From: Amylolactobacillus amylophilus DSM 20533 = JCM 1125
Lineage (GTDB): Bacteria; Bacillota; Bacilli; Lactobacillales; Lactobacillaceae
Direction of reading: 5' to 3'
Length of the DNA stretch: 64,000 nt
Assembly: GCF_001936335.1 (NCBI RefSeq)
Contig: NZ_CP018888.1
Coordinates: 930,001 to 994,000, forward strand
Under the pieces are notes generated by a model. It was not told the origin of the DNA and made no database searches. It saw only the letters and a list, made by a program, of their open reading frames with translations. This document shows, piece after piece, positions 51,497 to 60,363 of the stretch. Positions within the stretch are counted from its first letter, which is position 1. Every line of letters starts with the position of its first letter. A program made the translations under genes and the position numbers.

Positions 51497-51549
51497 GAAA
51501 CAATATTTCAAATAAAGCGTTTTCTATAATAATATTGAAATATTATTTC
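51497..51549 (+). promoter_or_regulatory. Two RpiR/MurR-type operators, cre-like site and -10 box
   Basis: GAAA-N5-TTTC occurs twice, at 51497-51509 and 51537-51549 (40 bases apart). Between them lie a cre-like site ATAAAGCGTTTTCT (51512-51525) and TATAAT (51525-51530). This fits repression by the MurR-type protein encoded in the operon plus catabolite control. Confidence 0.65.
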
Positions 51550-51598
51550 ATTGAATGTATACTTCAGGTGTAAGTTAGTTTATCAAGGAGGAAGTAAA

Positions 51599-52417
51599 AT
51601 GGATATTTCTTGGTTTGCAATCATTTTTCTTAGTTTATATGTAGCACTAGGACAAATTGATGCGTTATCACTAAAGTTTGGCTTGTTTTCGCCAGTTTTT
51701 GCGGGAGCAGTTACTGGATTTTTGCTGGGAGATTTAAAAACCGGGTTGTTAATTGGAGGAACGTTACAACTAACAACACTTGGAGTTGCAACCTATGGTG
51801 GTGCCACTGTTCCAGATTTTCTATCGGGATCAGTAATGGGGACTGCATATGCAATTATGGCATCTAAAGGGGTTGGTTACGGAATTGGATTGGCTATTCC
51901 AATCGGTTTGTTACTGACGCAAATGGATATTCTCGCTCGTATGTCGAATACATTCTTTCAGCGTATGGCGATGAGGCATGTTGCGACAGGTAATTATAAA
52001 GGTGTGGAAAGGGCGAATCTTCTGGGTATGGTTCCCTGGTCCCTTTCGAGATTTATTCCAGTATTTATTGGTTTGGTATTTGGATCCGCAGTTGTAAAAG
52101 CGATTAATGCTTGGATTCCAGTTTGGTTTATGAATGGTTTGAAAGCTGCTGGGATGATTCTTCCAGCCATGGGTATCGCTATTTTGATGAGATATTTACC
52201 ATTAAAGCGTTATTATCCATATTTCATCTTCGGATTTGCTATTATGGCATACTTTAGTAAGTCAATTACTTTACTAGGTGTCTCACTATTTGCCTTTGCA
52301 TTAGCTGCTGTACATGTTTTAAACGCAAATAAAAATCAAAATAATGAAAATATAAATTCTGCTGCAGATTCCGCTTCGGGACGAGTTGATGACGAGGAGG
52401 TTGAGATTGATGACTGA
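51599..52417 (+). CDS. PTS mannose/sorbose-family enzyme IIC
   Basis: 272 residues with eight or so membrane spans; family motifs GQIDALSLKFGLFSPVFAGA (in part), GTLQLTTLGVATYGGATVPD (in part). The C-terminal tail is acidic and hydrophilic. AAGGAGG precedes the ATG. It forms the sugar channel together with IID. First gene of an A+T-rich operon with murR and murQ, so the substrate is likely a MurNAc-containing compound (inference). Confidence 0.88.
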   Translation: MDISWFAIIFLSLYVALGQIDALSLKFGLFSPVFAGAVTGFLLGDLKTGLLIGGTLQLTTLGVATYGGATVPDFLSGSVMGTAYAIMASKGVGYGIGLAIPIGLLLTQMDILARMSNTFFQRMAMRHVATGNYKGVERANLLGMVPWSLSRFIPVFIGLVFGSAVVKAINAWIPVWFMNGLKAAGMILPAMGIAILMRYLPLKRYYPYFIFGFAIMAYFSKSITLLGVSLFAFALAAVHVLNANKNQNNENINSAADSASGRVDDEEVEIDD

Positions 52418-53258
52418 GAAAAACAATAATGTTGAATTTAATCACATCACTAAAAAGGATAAAAAGAGTATCTTTATAAGATCATACTTGGGCTTACAAC
52501 TTGGTTGGAACTATGAAAGAATGCAGGGACTTGGTTATGCATACTCAGTTATGCCGGCCCTGAAAAGATTGTATAAAGATGATCCAGATAAAATGAAACA
52601 GGCTTTGACTCTCGAAACTGGGTTCTTTAATACGACGCCACAAATGGCACATTTAATAATCGGTGCAGATGTAGCACTCCAAGATCAGCTCGGTATGAAT
52701 GATCAAAGTGAGAAAGCAATCGCTGGTTTAAAAACTGGTTTGATGGGTCCATTTGCAGGTGTGGGTGATACTATATTTGTAGCAATCTATAATGCAATTA
52801 TATTCTCGATTACAGCATATATGGCAATGTCCAATCAACCATTGGGATTACTAATACCAATTATAGGGTGTGCTGTTATCGCATATGTAAGATGGAGATT
52901 ATTTGGCTTCGGGCTTGAACAAGGTCAAAAATTGGCTTCTGCATTTGGAAATAGAATGGCAATCTTTACAGAAGGTGCTTCTATACTGGGGTTAACCGTT
53001 GTTGGTGCAATGATTCCCGCAGTTATCAATTATTCTGTCGATATTACATATAAAGTTGGTAAAGTTACTATGTCTGTTCAGGAAATGCTAGATAAAATTT
53101 TACCAGCATTAATTCCTCTCTCCATTGCACTCTTCTCCTATTGGATTTTGGGTCGCAAGAGAATGAATTCCACGAGACTAATATTTGTACTGATATTACT
53201 TGGGATGTTATTAGGAAATTTACAGGCAATTGCGACCTGGATTGGCAGTATTGCATAA
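52410..53258 (+). CDS. PTS mannose/sorbose-family enzyme IID
   Basis: 282 residues. N-terminal amphipathic part with RSYLGLQLGWNYERMQGLGYA (in part), GFFNTTPQMAHLIIG and GPFAGVGDTIF are hallmark motifs; the C-terminal part has several spans. GAGGAGG lies before ATG 52410, which overlaps the IIC stop. Works with IIC in the membrane. Confidence 0.9.
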   Translation: MTEKNNNVEFNHITKKDKKSIFIRSYLGLQLGWNYERMQGLGYAYSVMPALKRLYKDDPDKMKQALTLETGFFNTTPQMAHLIIGADVALQDQLGMNDQSEKAIAGLKTGLMGPFAGVGDTIFVAIYNAIIFSITAYMAMSNQPLGLLIPIIGCAVIAYVRWRLFGFGLEQGQKLASAFGNRMAIFTEGASILGLTVVGAMIPAVINYSVDITYKVGKVTMSVQEMLDKILPALIPLSIALFSYWILGRKRMNSTRLIFVLILLGMLLGNLQAIATWIGSIA

Positions 53259-53283
53259 TAAGTTTTTGAAAGAGGGTATTTAA

Positions 53284-53760
53284 ATGGCTATAGTAGCAGC
53301 ACGTGTAGATGAGCGTATGATTCATGGACAGGTTGCGATGGTGTGGACGAACACGGTAAATGCTGATCGTATTCTGGTTGTTAATGATGAAGTAGTTAAA
53401 GATGAAATGCAGATTCAGGGATTGAAACTTGCTAGGCCTGCCGGAATTAAGTTAGGTATTGCATCAATTGCTCGCTCTGTAGAGAATCTTAAATCAGATA
53501 AGTATGCAAACGAAAATGTTTTTGTAATTACTCGAAATATTCCGGATATGGCAGCTCTAATTGACGGCGGTGTTAATATTCCTGTCTTTAATGTTGGTAA
53601 TATTTCGGCAAAAGATGGATCAAGACAAATTAAGAAATCCGTTAGTGTTACGCCAAAAGATGAAGAGATTATCCATAGATTAACTAGCCAAGGAATTAAG
53701 ATAACAGCTCAAATGATTCCAAATGAACCCAATGCATCAATTGAATCTTTTTTAGGATAG
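53284..53760 (+). CDS. PTS mannose/sorbose-family enzyme IIB
   Basis: 158 residues, soluble, with the phosphorylated His in RVDERMIHGQV (His14). Passes phosphate from EIIA to the sugar. No gene for EIIA is found in the operon or elsewhere in the window, so the donor must be provided in trans. Confidence 0.92.
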   Translation: MAIVAARVDERMIHGQVAMVWTNTVNADRILVVNDEVVKDEMQIQGLKLARPAGIKLGIASIARSVENLKSDKYANENVFVITRNIPDMAALIDGGVNIPVFNVGNISAKDGSRQIKKSVSVTPKDEEIIHRLTSQGIKITAQMIPNEPNASIESFLG

Positions 53761-53769
53761 GGTGATTTG

Positions 53770-54645
53770 GTGGATTTATATTCTAGAGTTATTAAAGAGT
53801 ATCCCAACTTAAAAGGTGTAAACAGACGTATTGCTGAGTATATTATTGATAATCCGCTCGAATTTACAAGAAAAACCGCAAAGGAAATCAGTGTAATAAC
53901 TAAAACATCAGCTGCTTCAATTGTAAGATTTGTTCGCTATTTCAACTTTAATGGACTTCAGGATTTTAAGATTAGTCTAGTTCAAGATTTTAACAGCATA
54001 AACAATCAGTCTGAAGTTCTGGATACAATAATTGAAAGAACGGATAGTTATGCTGAAATCAGTCATAAACTTTCCGGTTTTATCATTGATAATGCAAAAG
54101 AAACTCATAATTTAGTTGATGTAAGAATACTGGCGAAAATTGTAAATGTAATAAAGAATGCAGAAACAATATACCTTGAAGGATTAAGCGCTTCGGGATT
54201 AGCTGCCAATGATTTGTATTACAAACTAATTCGTTCTAACCGTAAGGCTATCTTTGATAAAGACAGTCATACTGCAATTGAACGTTCGTATTTTATGACT
54301 AAAAAAGATGTTGTAATAATATTTTCGTACAGTGGATTAACTGAAGAGATGATTATTATTGCTAAACAAGCACAATTAAATCATACGCCTGTAATTTTGA
54401 TTACTAGAAAATCACCCTCACCATTGATGAAATTAGCAGATTATGTTTTTCCTATCCCCGCCAATGAATCTTTATTGAGAATTGGTGCTGTATCATCTCT
54501 ATTTTCTGAAATATATGCATCAAGCTTGATATTTTTGAGCTTGGTTAATAGTGAAATACCTCAGTTGGAAAAAAACTATCATGATACTTCAAAATTAACT
54601 AAGAAATTAAAACATCAGAATCGAGGAATAAATGATGGACATTAA
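53770..54645 (+). CDS. murR: MurR/RpiR-family transcriptional regulator
   Basis: About 291 residues: N-terminal HTH_6 domain (TAKEISVITKTSAASIVRFVR, in part; then FNFNGLQDFKISL) and a C-terminal SIS domain (YLEGLSASGLAANDL...). Next to murQ it is probably the MurNAc 6-phosphate-responsive regulator. GTG 53770 is chosen (GGGTG upstream); TTG 53767 is equally close. Likely binds the GAAA-N5-TTTC sites before the operon. Confidence 0.85.
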   Translation: MDLYSRVIKEYPNLKGVNRRIAEYIIDNPLEFTRKTAKEISVITKTSAASIVRFVRYFNFNGLQDFKISLVQDFNSINNQSEVLDTIIERTDSYAEISHKLSGFIIDNAKETHNLVDVRILAKIVNVIKNAETIYLEGLSASGLAANDLYYKLIRSNRKAIFDKDSHTAIERSYFMTKKDVVIIFSYSGLTEEMIIIAKQAQLNHTPVILITRKSPSPLMKLADYVFPIPANESLLRIGAVSSLFSEIYASSLIFLSLVNSEIPQLEKNYHDTSKLTKKLKHQNRGINDGH

Positions 54646-55540
54646 GGACTTAATAACTGAGCAAAGAAACCCAAACTCGATGCATATCGATACGATGGAA
54701 ACAATCGAATTGGTTAGATTAATTAATCGCGAAGATAGCAAAGTATCAAGTGCAATTGAGAGGAAGGTTCAATCAATATCAAGTGCTATTGACCAGGCTA
54801 GTAGTCGTTATAACAAAGGAGGTAGGCTAATCTATTGTGGTGCAGGAACATCAGGAAGGTTAGGAGTCCTTGATGCAGCAGAACTAGTTCCAACATATGG
54901 TATTAAGCCAGAAAGAGCTGTGGGACTTATTGCGGGTGGTCTCAAAGCCATGTTTAAATCTGTGGAAGGGGCTGAAGATTCAAACGATTTAGCTGAAAGT
55001 GATTTAAAAAATATTGAGCTGACTGATCAAGATACTGTAATCTCTATAGCGGCTAGCGGTAGAACACCTTATGCAATTGGTGCAATAAATTATGCAAATA
55101 GTGTTGGTGCTCTTAGTGTAGCTGTCACCTGTGCAGAAAATAGTACTATGGGTAAACTTGCAAAAATAGCAATTGAAGTTGAAGTTGGACCAGAAGTGAT
55201 TACAGGTTCAACCAGAATGAAGGCTGGTACTGCACAAAAAATGGTGTTAAATATTATTTCAACTGGCGTAATGGTCAAATCTGGTAAGGTATTTCAAAAC
55301 TTAATGATTGATGTTCAACCAAGTAACAATAAACTAGTGGACAGAGCCACTAGAATTATTTCGGCAGCAACTGGTAAAAGTATTGAAGAAGCTTCAGAAC
55401 TATTAAAAAGAGCAAATAATCATGTGAATGTCGCTATCGTAATGGGTAAAACTGATTTAGATTTGGAATCTGCAAAAGATTTACTTAAACAGAATGATGG
55501 AATAGTTGGTAAGGTGATTTTAAATTGGAAAAAGAATTAA
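54632..55540 (+). CDS. murQ: N-acetylmuramic acid 6-phosphate etherase
   Basis: 302 residues; removes the D-lactyl ether from MurNAc 6-phosphate, giving GlcNAc 6-phosphate. Motifs LITEQRNPNS, GAGTSGRLGVLDAAE, and GSTRMKAGTAQKM, with catalytic Glu in the SVEGAEDS loop. SIS-domain fold. It overlaps the regulator by 14 bases; AGGA stands before the ATG. This gene gives the operon its name and function. Confidence 0.95.
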   Translation: MMDIKDLITEQRNPNSMHIDTMETIELVRLINREDSKVSSAIERKVQSISSAIDQASSRYNKGGRLIYCGAGTSGRLGVLDAAELVPTYGIKPERAVGLIAGGLKAMFKSVEGAEDSNDLAESDLKNIELTDQDTVISIAASGRTPYAIGAINYANSVGALSVAVTCAENSTMGKLAKIAIEVEVGPEVITGSTRMKAGTAQKMVLNIISTGVMVKSGKVFQNLMIDVQPSNNKLVDRATRIISAATGKSIEEASELLKRANNHVNVAIVMGKTDLDLESAKDLLKQNDGIVGKVILNWKKN

Positions 55541-56550
55541 CCAAAAAATCAGAAAAAATAACCAAACTAATAGAAAGCACCGTAGATGATGACATCATTT
55601 ATGGTGCTTCATTTAGTTTGGTTGGTGACAATATAAATGAGCAACATTACATTGGTTATCAAGGTGTTAATCAAGAAAAAACTGAGTTAAAACCAGGCAT
55701 GTTGTACGATATAGCATCTCTGACTAAGGTTGTAGGTACAACTACAAGAATTTTACAATTAATTGATGAACACAAAATACATTTGACAGATAAAATAGGG
55801 ATGTATATCTCTGATTTTAGACATCCTGAGATAACTATTTATCAGCTCCTAACTCACACTTCAGGTTTACCTGCCGATTTTGATAATGTACATTCTTTGA
55901 CTAAGGAGCAGTTAATTACAAAAATAATTAATGTTGATTTTTTGCCAGACAAAGACAATGTATACTCGGATTTTAACTACATATTACTTGGTTGGTTAAT
56001 CGATAAGTTAGACGGCAATTTAGCTGAAAGTTTAGAAAGAAATATTTTTTTACCCCTGGGGATGCAAAATACTGGATATAATCCAAGAATAAATAGTTAT
56101 GAGGATGTTGTCCCAACTGAAGTTCAACAAGACCGGGGAGGGCTGATTCGTGGAGAAGTGCACGATTACAAAGCTTATTTATTAGAGGGGATTAGTGGTC
56201 ATGCCGGCTTGTTCTCTACGCTCCAAGACTTGACGACTTTTGCAAATAATATTGTTAATACCTCAGGTGAATCTGAGAATATTATTTCACGTGACATGAT
56301 TAATGAAATAAAGCAGACAAATATAGGAGGAAGAACTATTGGTTGGCAACGTTGGGGAGATAAGTATGAATATTATTGGCATACTGGGTTTACCGGTACC
56401 TCAATTGCATTAAATATGGAAAATCGTACGGCATTTGTGTGCCTAACGAACAGGGTGTATCCTTCTAGGAAAAATAATGGTTGGACATCCAAGCGCAAAG
56501 AGGCGCTAGAATATTTCTTTGGGGAAGAAAACGAAAATGATACAAAATAA
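55525..56550 (+). CDS. Serine beta-lactamase-family hydrolase (AmiE/YbbE-like)
   Basis: 341 residues, no signal peptide. Catalytic motifs SLTK (SxxK) and YSDFNY (YxN) and HTGFTG near the C terminus define the class C/EstB-like family. In the Bacillus subtilis MurNAc operon a protein of this family (YbbE/AmiE) is an N-acetylmuramoyl-L-alanine amidase; the same place next to murQ suggests the same role here: cutting peptide from MurNAc-peptide inside the cell. TTG start with AAGGTG nine bases before. Confidence 0.82.
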   Translation: MEKELTKKSEKITKLIESTVDDDIIYGASFSLVGDNINEQHYIGYQGVNQEKTELKPGMLYDIASLTKVVGTTTRILQLIDEHKIHLTDKIGMYISDFRHPEITIYQLLTHTSGLPADFDNVHSLTKEQLITKIINVDFLPDKDNVYSDFNYILLGWLIDKLDGNLAESLERNIFLPLGMQNTGYNPRINSYEDVVPTEVQQDRGGLIRGEVHDYKAYLLEGISGHAGLFSTLQDLTTFANNIVNTSGESENIISRDMINEIKQTNIGGRTIGWQRWGDKYEYYWHTGFTGTSIALNMENRTAFVCLTNRVYPSRKNNGWTSKRKEALEYFFGEENENDTK

Positions 56551-57610
56551 AATTGAGAGCATATCGTATGAAAGGGTGGAAATACCTTTGGAGGTCCCCT
56601 TTGTAACAGCTAGACATCGTGTTGATTCAATAAATGCAATTGAAGTTAAAGTACGTTTAAGTAGTGGTCTTGTTGGGGTTGGTTCAGCTACACCTAATGA
56701 GGTCGTCACAGGTGATAGTATGGAAAGTATCATCCATACTATAAGTACCAAGATAAATCCTTCAATAGTGGGAAGTACAATTGATAACTGGGAAAATTTG
56801 TTGAGGTCAGTACGTACAAGTGTCTTTGGGCAGACGCCAGCAAAGGCCGCTGTCGAGATGGCGCTATATGATTTGAGGTCTCAATTATTTAACACCTCGT
56901 TAACTACTATGTTGGGCGGAGCGAAGACATTTATTACAACTGATTTTACCGTTGGACTTTCAGCGCCTGTTAAAATGATAAAGCGAATAGAAGCCAAGGT
57001 TGCAGAAGGATTTCATTCAATAAAAATAAAATTAGGTGAGTCAGATTACAATGAAGATCTTGAGTTGTTGCGGATGTTAAGTTCAAAAGCTTGGAATGGA
57101 ATTTCATTTAGAATTGATGCTAACCAAGCGTGGACAGTACAACAGACAAAAGAGTTGATAGATTTTCTGAAACAGAGCAGTTTGGAAATATCTTTCATTG
57201 AGCAACCTTTGAGGGCAGATGATCTGCAGGGGATGCGGAATTTGGTGGCGTATTCGGATATTCCGATCATGGCAGATGAAAGTGTCCATTCAGTAAATGA
57301 TGCATTGAAGGTTTTGACTAGTGGAGCTGCTGATTTAATCAATATAAAATTGATGAAGACGGGGGGAATATCTGAAGCCGAAAGGATCAATCAGTTGTGT
57401 GAGTTATTCAATGTCCCAGTTATGGTGGGATGTATGATTGAATCTGAGGTTGGTATATCTGCTGCGGTCTCATTTGCGTGTGCACATGATAATGTAAAGT
57501 ATACTGATTTAGATTCAATATTCATGATTCGTTATAGTTATTCCGGAAATAGAATCATACGAATTAAAGAGGATAAGATATATCCCTTTATAAGAAGGGG
57601 CGGTGATTAA
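56537..57610 (+). CDS. Enolase-superfamily dipeptide epimerase (L-Ala-D/L-Glu type)
   Basis: About 357 residues. Two-domain MLE/MR fold with SIKIKLG (catalytic Lys-x-Lys), FRIDANQAW and metal ligands in IEQPL and ADES, and INIKLMKTGGI with the second Lys. This set fits L-Ala-D/L-Glu epimerases (YkfB/YcjG), which turn L-Ala-D-Glu from murein into a digestible L,L-dipeptide. ATG 56537 is used; it overlaps the upstream gene. A TTG at 56519 lacks a ribosome binding site. Confidence 0.85.
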   Translation: MIQNKIESISYERVEIPLEVPFVTARHRVDSINAIEVKVRLSSGLVGVGSATPNEVVTGDSMESIIHTISTKINPSIVGSTIDNWENLLRSVRTSVFGQTPAKAAVEMALYDLRSQLFNTSLTTMLGGAKTFITTDFTVGLSAPVKMIKRIEAKVAEGFHSIKIKLGESDYNEDLELLRMLSSKAWNGISFRIDANQAWTVQQTKELIDFLKQSSLEISFIEQPLRADDLQGMRNLVAYSDIPIMADESVHSVNDALKVLTSGAADLINIKLMKTGGISEAERINQLCELFNVPVMVGCMIESEVGISAAVSFACAHDNVKYTDLDSIFMIRYSYSGNRIIRIKEDKIYPFIRRGGD

Positions 57611-58366
57611 TTGAATACTTTCAATGATATAGAGGAGCAAATTTTATTTATTACAAATCAATTTTCTGGTCATGTCAGTGTTGATATAGAAAGTGATTCT
57701 GAACTTAGCATTGAAGTTAACACCAAAAAAATGATGCGTTCAGCAAGCTTGATTAAATTACCGATAGCAGCATATATTGATTCTGTAATATCCGAAAACT
57801 CGGCGTTATTGGACGAGGAAATCTTCATTTCAAATGATAACATGGTTGGTGGAGCGGGTGTGATTAGATTTTTATCACCAAAATGTTGGAAGATATCTGA
57901 CTTGCTTTTTTTGATGATTGAGCAATCTGATAACACCGCAACAAATTGTTTACTTAATTATTTTGGGTTGAGTAACATTCAGAAGTGGATATCAGATAAC
58001 TATTCAGGAATATCTTTGAATAGAAAAATGATGCAATATAATGGTGTGAAAGATAATTTCACGAATGTGGCGGACATTTTAGGTATACTCAAACAATTTA
58101 AGAGCAGATCTACACCAGTTAACTCTATTGTGATGAGAGCTATGAGACATCAAGTGAATCGATCAAAGCTTGTGGCAGTTATTCAGCCTCATATTGAAAC
58201 TTATAATAAGAGCGGTGAAAATGAAGGTGTTGAGAATGATGCTGCAATATTTGTTCAAAAAGACAAATGGGTTATTGTGGTTGTGCAAACTGAGTATTAT
58301 GAACAATCAGAGTCAATAAAGTTAATTCGAACAATTGGAAACGAAGTTAGTAAATATTTTTTGTGA
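57611..58366 (+). CDS. Class A beta-lactamase-like serine hydrolase
   Basis: 251 residues without signal peptide. Motifs SLIK (SxxK), SDN (as in class A beta-lactamases) and KSGE (KTG-like). A cytoplasmic place argues against antibiotic defence and for a role on muropeptides, e.g. carboxypeptidase on D-Ala ends (inference). TTG start follows directly on the epimerase stop with GGGGCGGTGA before it. Last gene of the operon. Confidence 0.8.
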   Translation: MNTFNDIEEQILFITNQFSGHVSVDIESDSELSIEVNTKKMMRSASLIKLPIAAYIDSVISENSALLDEEIFISNDNMVGGAGVIRFLSPKCWKISDLLFLMIEQSDNTATNCLLNYFGLSNIQKWISDNYSGISLNRKMMQYNGVKDNFTNVADILGILKQFKSRSTPVNSIVMRAMRHQVNRSKLVAVIQPHIETYNKSGENEGVENDAAIFVQKDKWVIVVVQTEYYEQSESIKLIRTIGNEVSKYFL

Positions 58367-58389
58367 AAAATTTAAAATTTAGTGTAGCA

Positions 58390-60068
58390 CCTGAATAATT
58401 CATAGATCTAAATTCAAGCTTTTTTTTTGAAGAAATTGCCCATTTTTGAATTAGGCAGATACTTCCTTCCAAAATAATGTGTTTTCGAACAGGATGCCTA
58501 CGGAAGAAGGTCATAATAAAAAAATTTGTCTATTTAAGGGCAGACGAATCCCTTGAAAAAAATCGGTTTAAAAATTTGTGCGATAACTAGTCTAAATCCA
58601 TTGTTTGGATCGCCGCAGGCGTTCAAAAACCTTATAAAATTCAGTTTGATACACATGATAGCTTGACAGTTTGAGATAGACCTGTCTCCCAGTTTGAACA
58701 AGTTTACCGGCTACTTTAAGCAATGTCAGCCGGATGGAATGGATCGTCATGCCCTGGTTCACTTTATCAAAACCAATGGTTTTTAAAAAATTGACGAGGT
58801 TGTATGCAAGGACACTGATCATCATTCTGACATGATTTTCTAAGAAACGCGGGCTATCTGTTTTATCGAAGTAAAAGCCACCTTTCGCTTCTTTGATGAA
58901 ATTTTCCATTGTTCCACGCTTGCCGTAAAGAGAAAATATGACTTCAGGCGAGACGTTGTCGGATAGATTAGTCACAATAAACGCATGATGAAAAAGCAAT
59001 TCTCCTCCTTCACGGACGGAACGTATACAGACACGACGGGGTTTCGACCAGGATTGTGCTTGATAAGGTAGTGAAAAATACTGCACTTCTCGCTCTTCCC
59101 ATTCTTGATTGTCCCCGTAAAGAACAGAGTGTTCAGCTAACTGACTTAACCTCCGATTGCTCTTTAATCGGATAACGTACTGGCTTTCAGTTGCTTCACA
59201 AGACTCATACACCTCTGGTGTGGCGAAGCCGCTGTCCCCCCGAACCAATATCTCGGTATGAGGTAACGTGCTCTTGTATTGGTATAACAGCGGGGCGATA
59301 AAAGCTTTTACCCCTTTAGATGTGTACTGATTGCCTGAACGCAGTTCAGCTTTTAAGAAATCTCCGGTCAGTCCGTCAAAGGCAACTAATGGGTGATAGC
59401 CGTAGGTTTGATAATGGGCATTATAATCTGTTTGTTCTTGGCGTCCAAAGGTATCCGAATGTGTGGAATCGACATCAATGATTAACTCGGTATCATTGCG
59501 AATCAAACGCGCTTTATTAATCAGCGACTGATTTAATGCTTGGAGTTGATCGATGTTCTCCTCGGTGAAACGATCCAGAAACCGTGAGATTGACGATTGT
59601 GAGGCCAACTGCTTTTTACCGAGTACAGCTTGAAAGACTGGATCCTGTCTTAATAGATTAGCTGATGAGTCTGCCGAGTAACCAGCAATTAACTGCATAA
59701 TAAGCTGTTCCAATATCGCTAAGTTATGATGGGTAAAATAAGCCCGATGATCTGTGATATGGAGCCATTGTTTAGCTAATTGTGAAAAGCCGAAGGTATT
59801 CATCAATTCTTTAACCAGGACTAACCCCGAATCACTTGATAGACGACCACCAGTATGTGAAATAGTGATATTTGAATTGAATTTAACTTGATTTTCGTGT
59901 AATCTAGTCATGAGAAGAACTCCTTTCTTATGGTTGGTTTCGTCACCTTTACCATAGCAGAATGGGGTTCTTTTTTCATCACTTAAGGGGTGAAAATAAA
60001 AAAGTAATTATCAGACTGCCGTTAGGCAGTTTCAGACGGTTTCAATTAAAAAGTATGAATTATTCAGG
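58390..60068 (-). mobile_element. IS1380-family insertion sequence
   Basis: About 1.68 kb, bounded by 15-bp inverted repeats CCTGAATAATTCATA (58390-58404) and TATGAATTATTCAGG (60054-60068). GTAGCA flanks both sides and is probably the target duplication. It holds one transposase gene on the minus strand. It separates the last gene of the muropeptide operon from the likely operon terminator at 60116-60150. 58405-58590 holds no gene. Confidence 0.9.
58592..59911 (-). CDS. IS1380-family transposase
   Basis: DDE transposase of 439 residues, complete: N-terminal NITISHTGGRLSSDSGLVLV (in part), DSTHSDTFG with catalytic Asp, VRGDSGFATPE with the second Asp and the C-terminal YGKRGTMENFIKEAKGGF with the Glu. 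AGGAG stands upstream of the ATG. Apparently intact, so the element could still move. Confidence 0.95.
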   Translation of the reverse strand: MTRLHENQVKFNSNITISHTGGRLSSDSGLVLVKELMNTFGFSQLAKQWLHITDHRAYFTHHNLAILEQLIMQLIAGYSADSSANLLRQDPVFQAVLGKKQLASQSSISRFLDRFTEENIDQLQALNQSLINKARLIRNDTELIIDVDSTHSDTFGRQEQTDYNAHYQTYGYHPLVAFDGLTGDFLKAELRSGNQYTSKGVKAFIAPLLYQYKSTLPHTEILVRGDSGFATPEVYESCEATESQYVIRLKSNRRLSQLAEHSVLYGDNQEWEEREVQYFSLPYQAQSWSKPRRVCIRSVREGGELLFHHAFIVTNLSDNVSPEVIFSLYGKRGTMENFIKEAKGGFYFDKTDSPRFLENHVRMMISVLAYNLVNFLKTIGFDKVNQGMTIHSIRLTLLKVAGKLVQTGRQVYLKLSSYHVYQTEFYKVFERLRRSKQWI

Positions 60069-60115
60069 GTAGCAATATAGATTCATGATAAATCGAAACC
60101 GGGTCTATTCTTTTT

Positions 60116-60150
60116 AGTGTTGGTAGATATAAATCTACTAGCACTTTTCT
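60116..60150 (+). terminator. Likely terminator of the muropeptide operon, now behind the IS
   Basis: AGTGTTGGTAGAT and ATCTACTAGCACT pair fully (two G-U pairs) and are followed by TTTTCTTTT. Before the IS arrived it stood about 60 bases behind the operon's last stop codon. Confidence 0.7.
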
Positions 60151-60302
60151 TTTACAAAAAAATAGGACATCAAATGTCCTAAGTGCTATCCTATAAGCGT
60201 CAAAACCTTTAGAAAGCAGGAACATCTGATGACCCAACTAGATTGTATGTCAATCGCAAATATAAAATGATCAATAATGGCAAATTAGAAATGGGATATA
60301 CT

Positions 60303-60355
60303 CCTAGTTAGTTGGACACGGAAACAATTAAAATTCCGGTCTCACGAACTAGGAG
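60303..60355 (+). mobile_element. Left end of a truncated IS3-family element
   Basis: Contains TAGTTGGACACGGAAAC, the typical terminal pattern of IS3/IS150-group elements, and a long hairpin ATACTCCTAGTT/AACTAGGAGTAT that covers the ribosome binding site of the following gene. Only the left end and the first codons of orfA remain. Confidence 0.6.
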
Positions 60356-60363
60356 TATTTATT

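Noticed and set aside
56283-56298. parS site (TTTCACGTGA core)
   Set aside because: Only about 12 of 16 positions agree and it lies inside a coding sequence far from parB; chance is likely.
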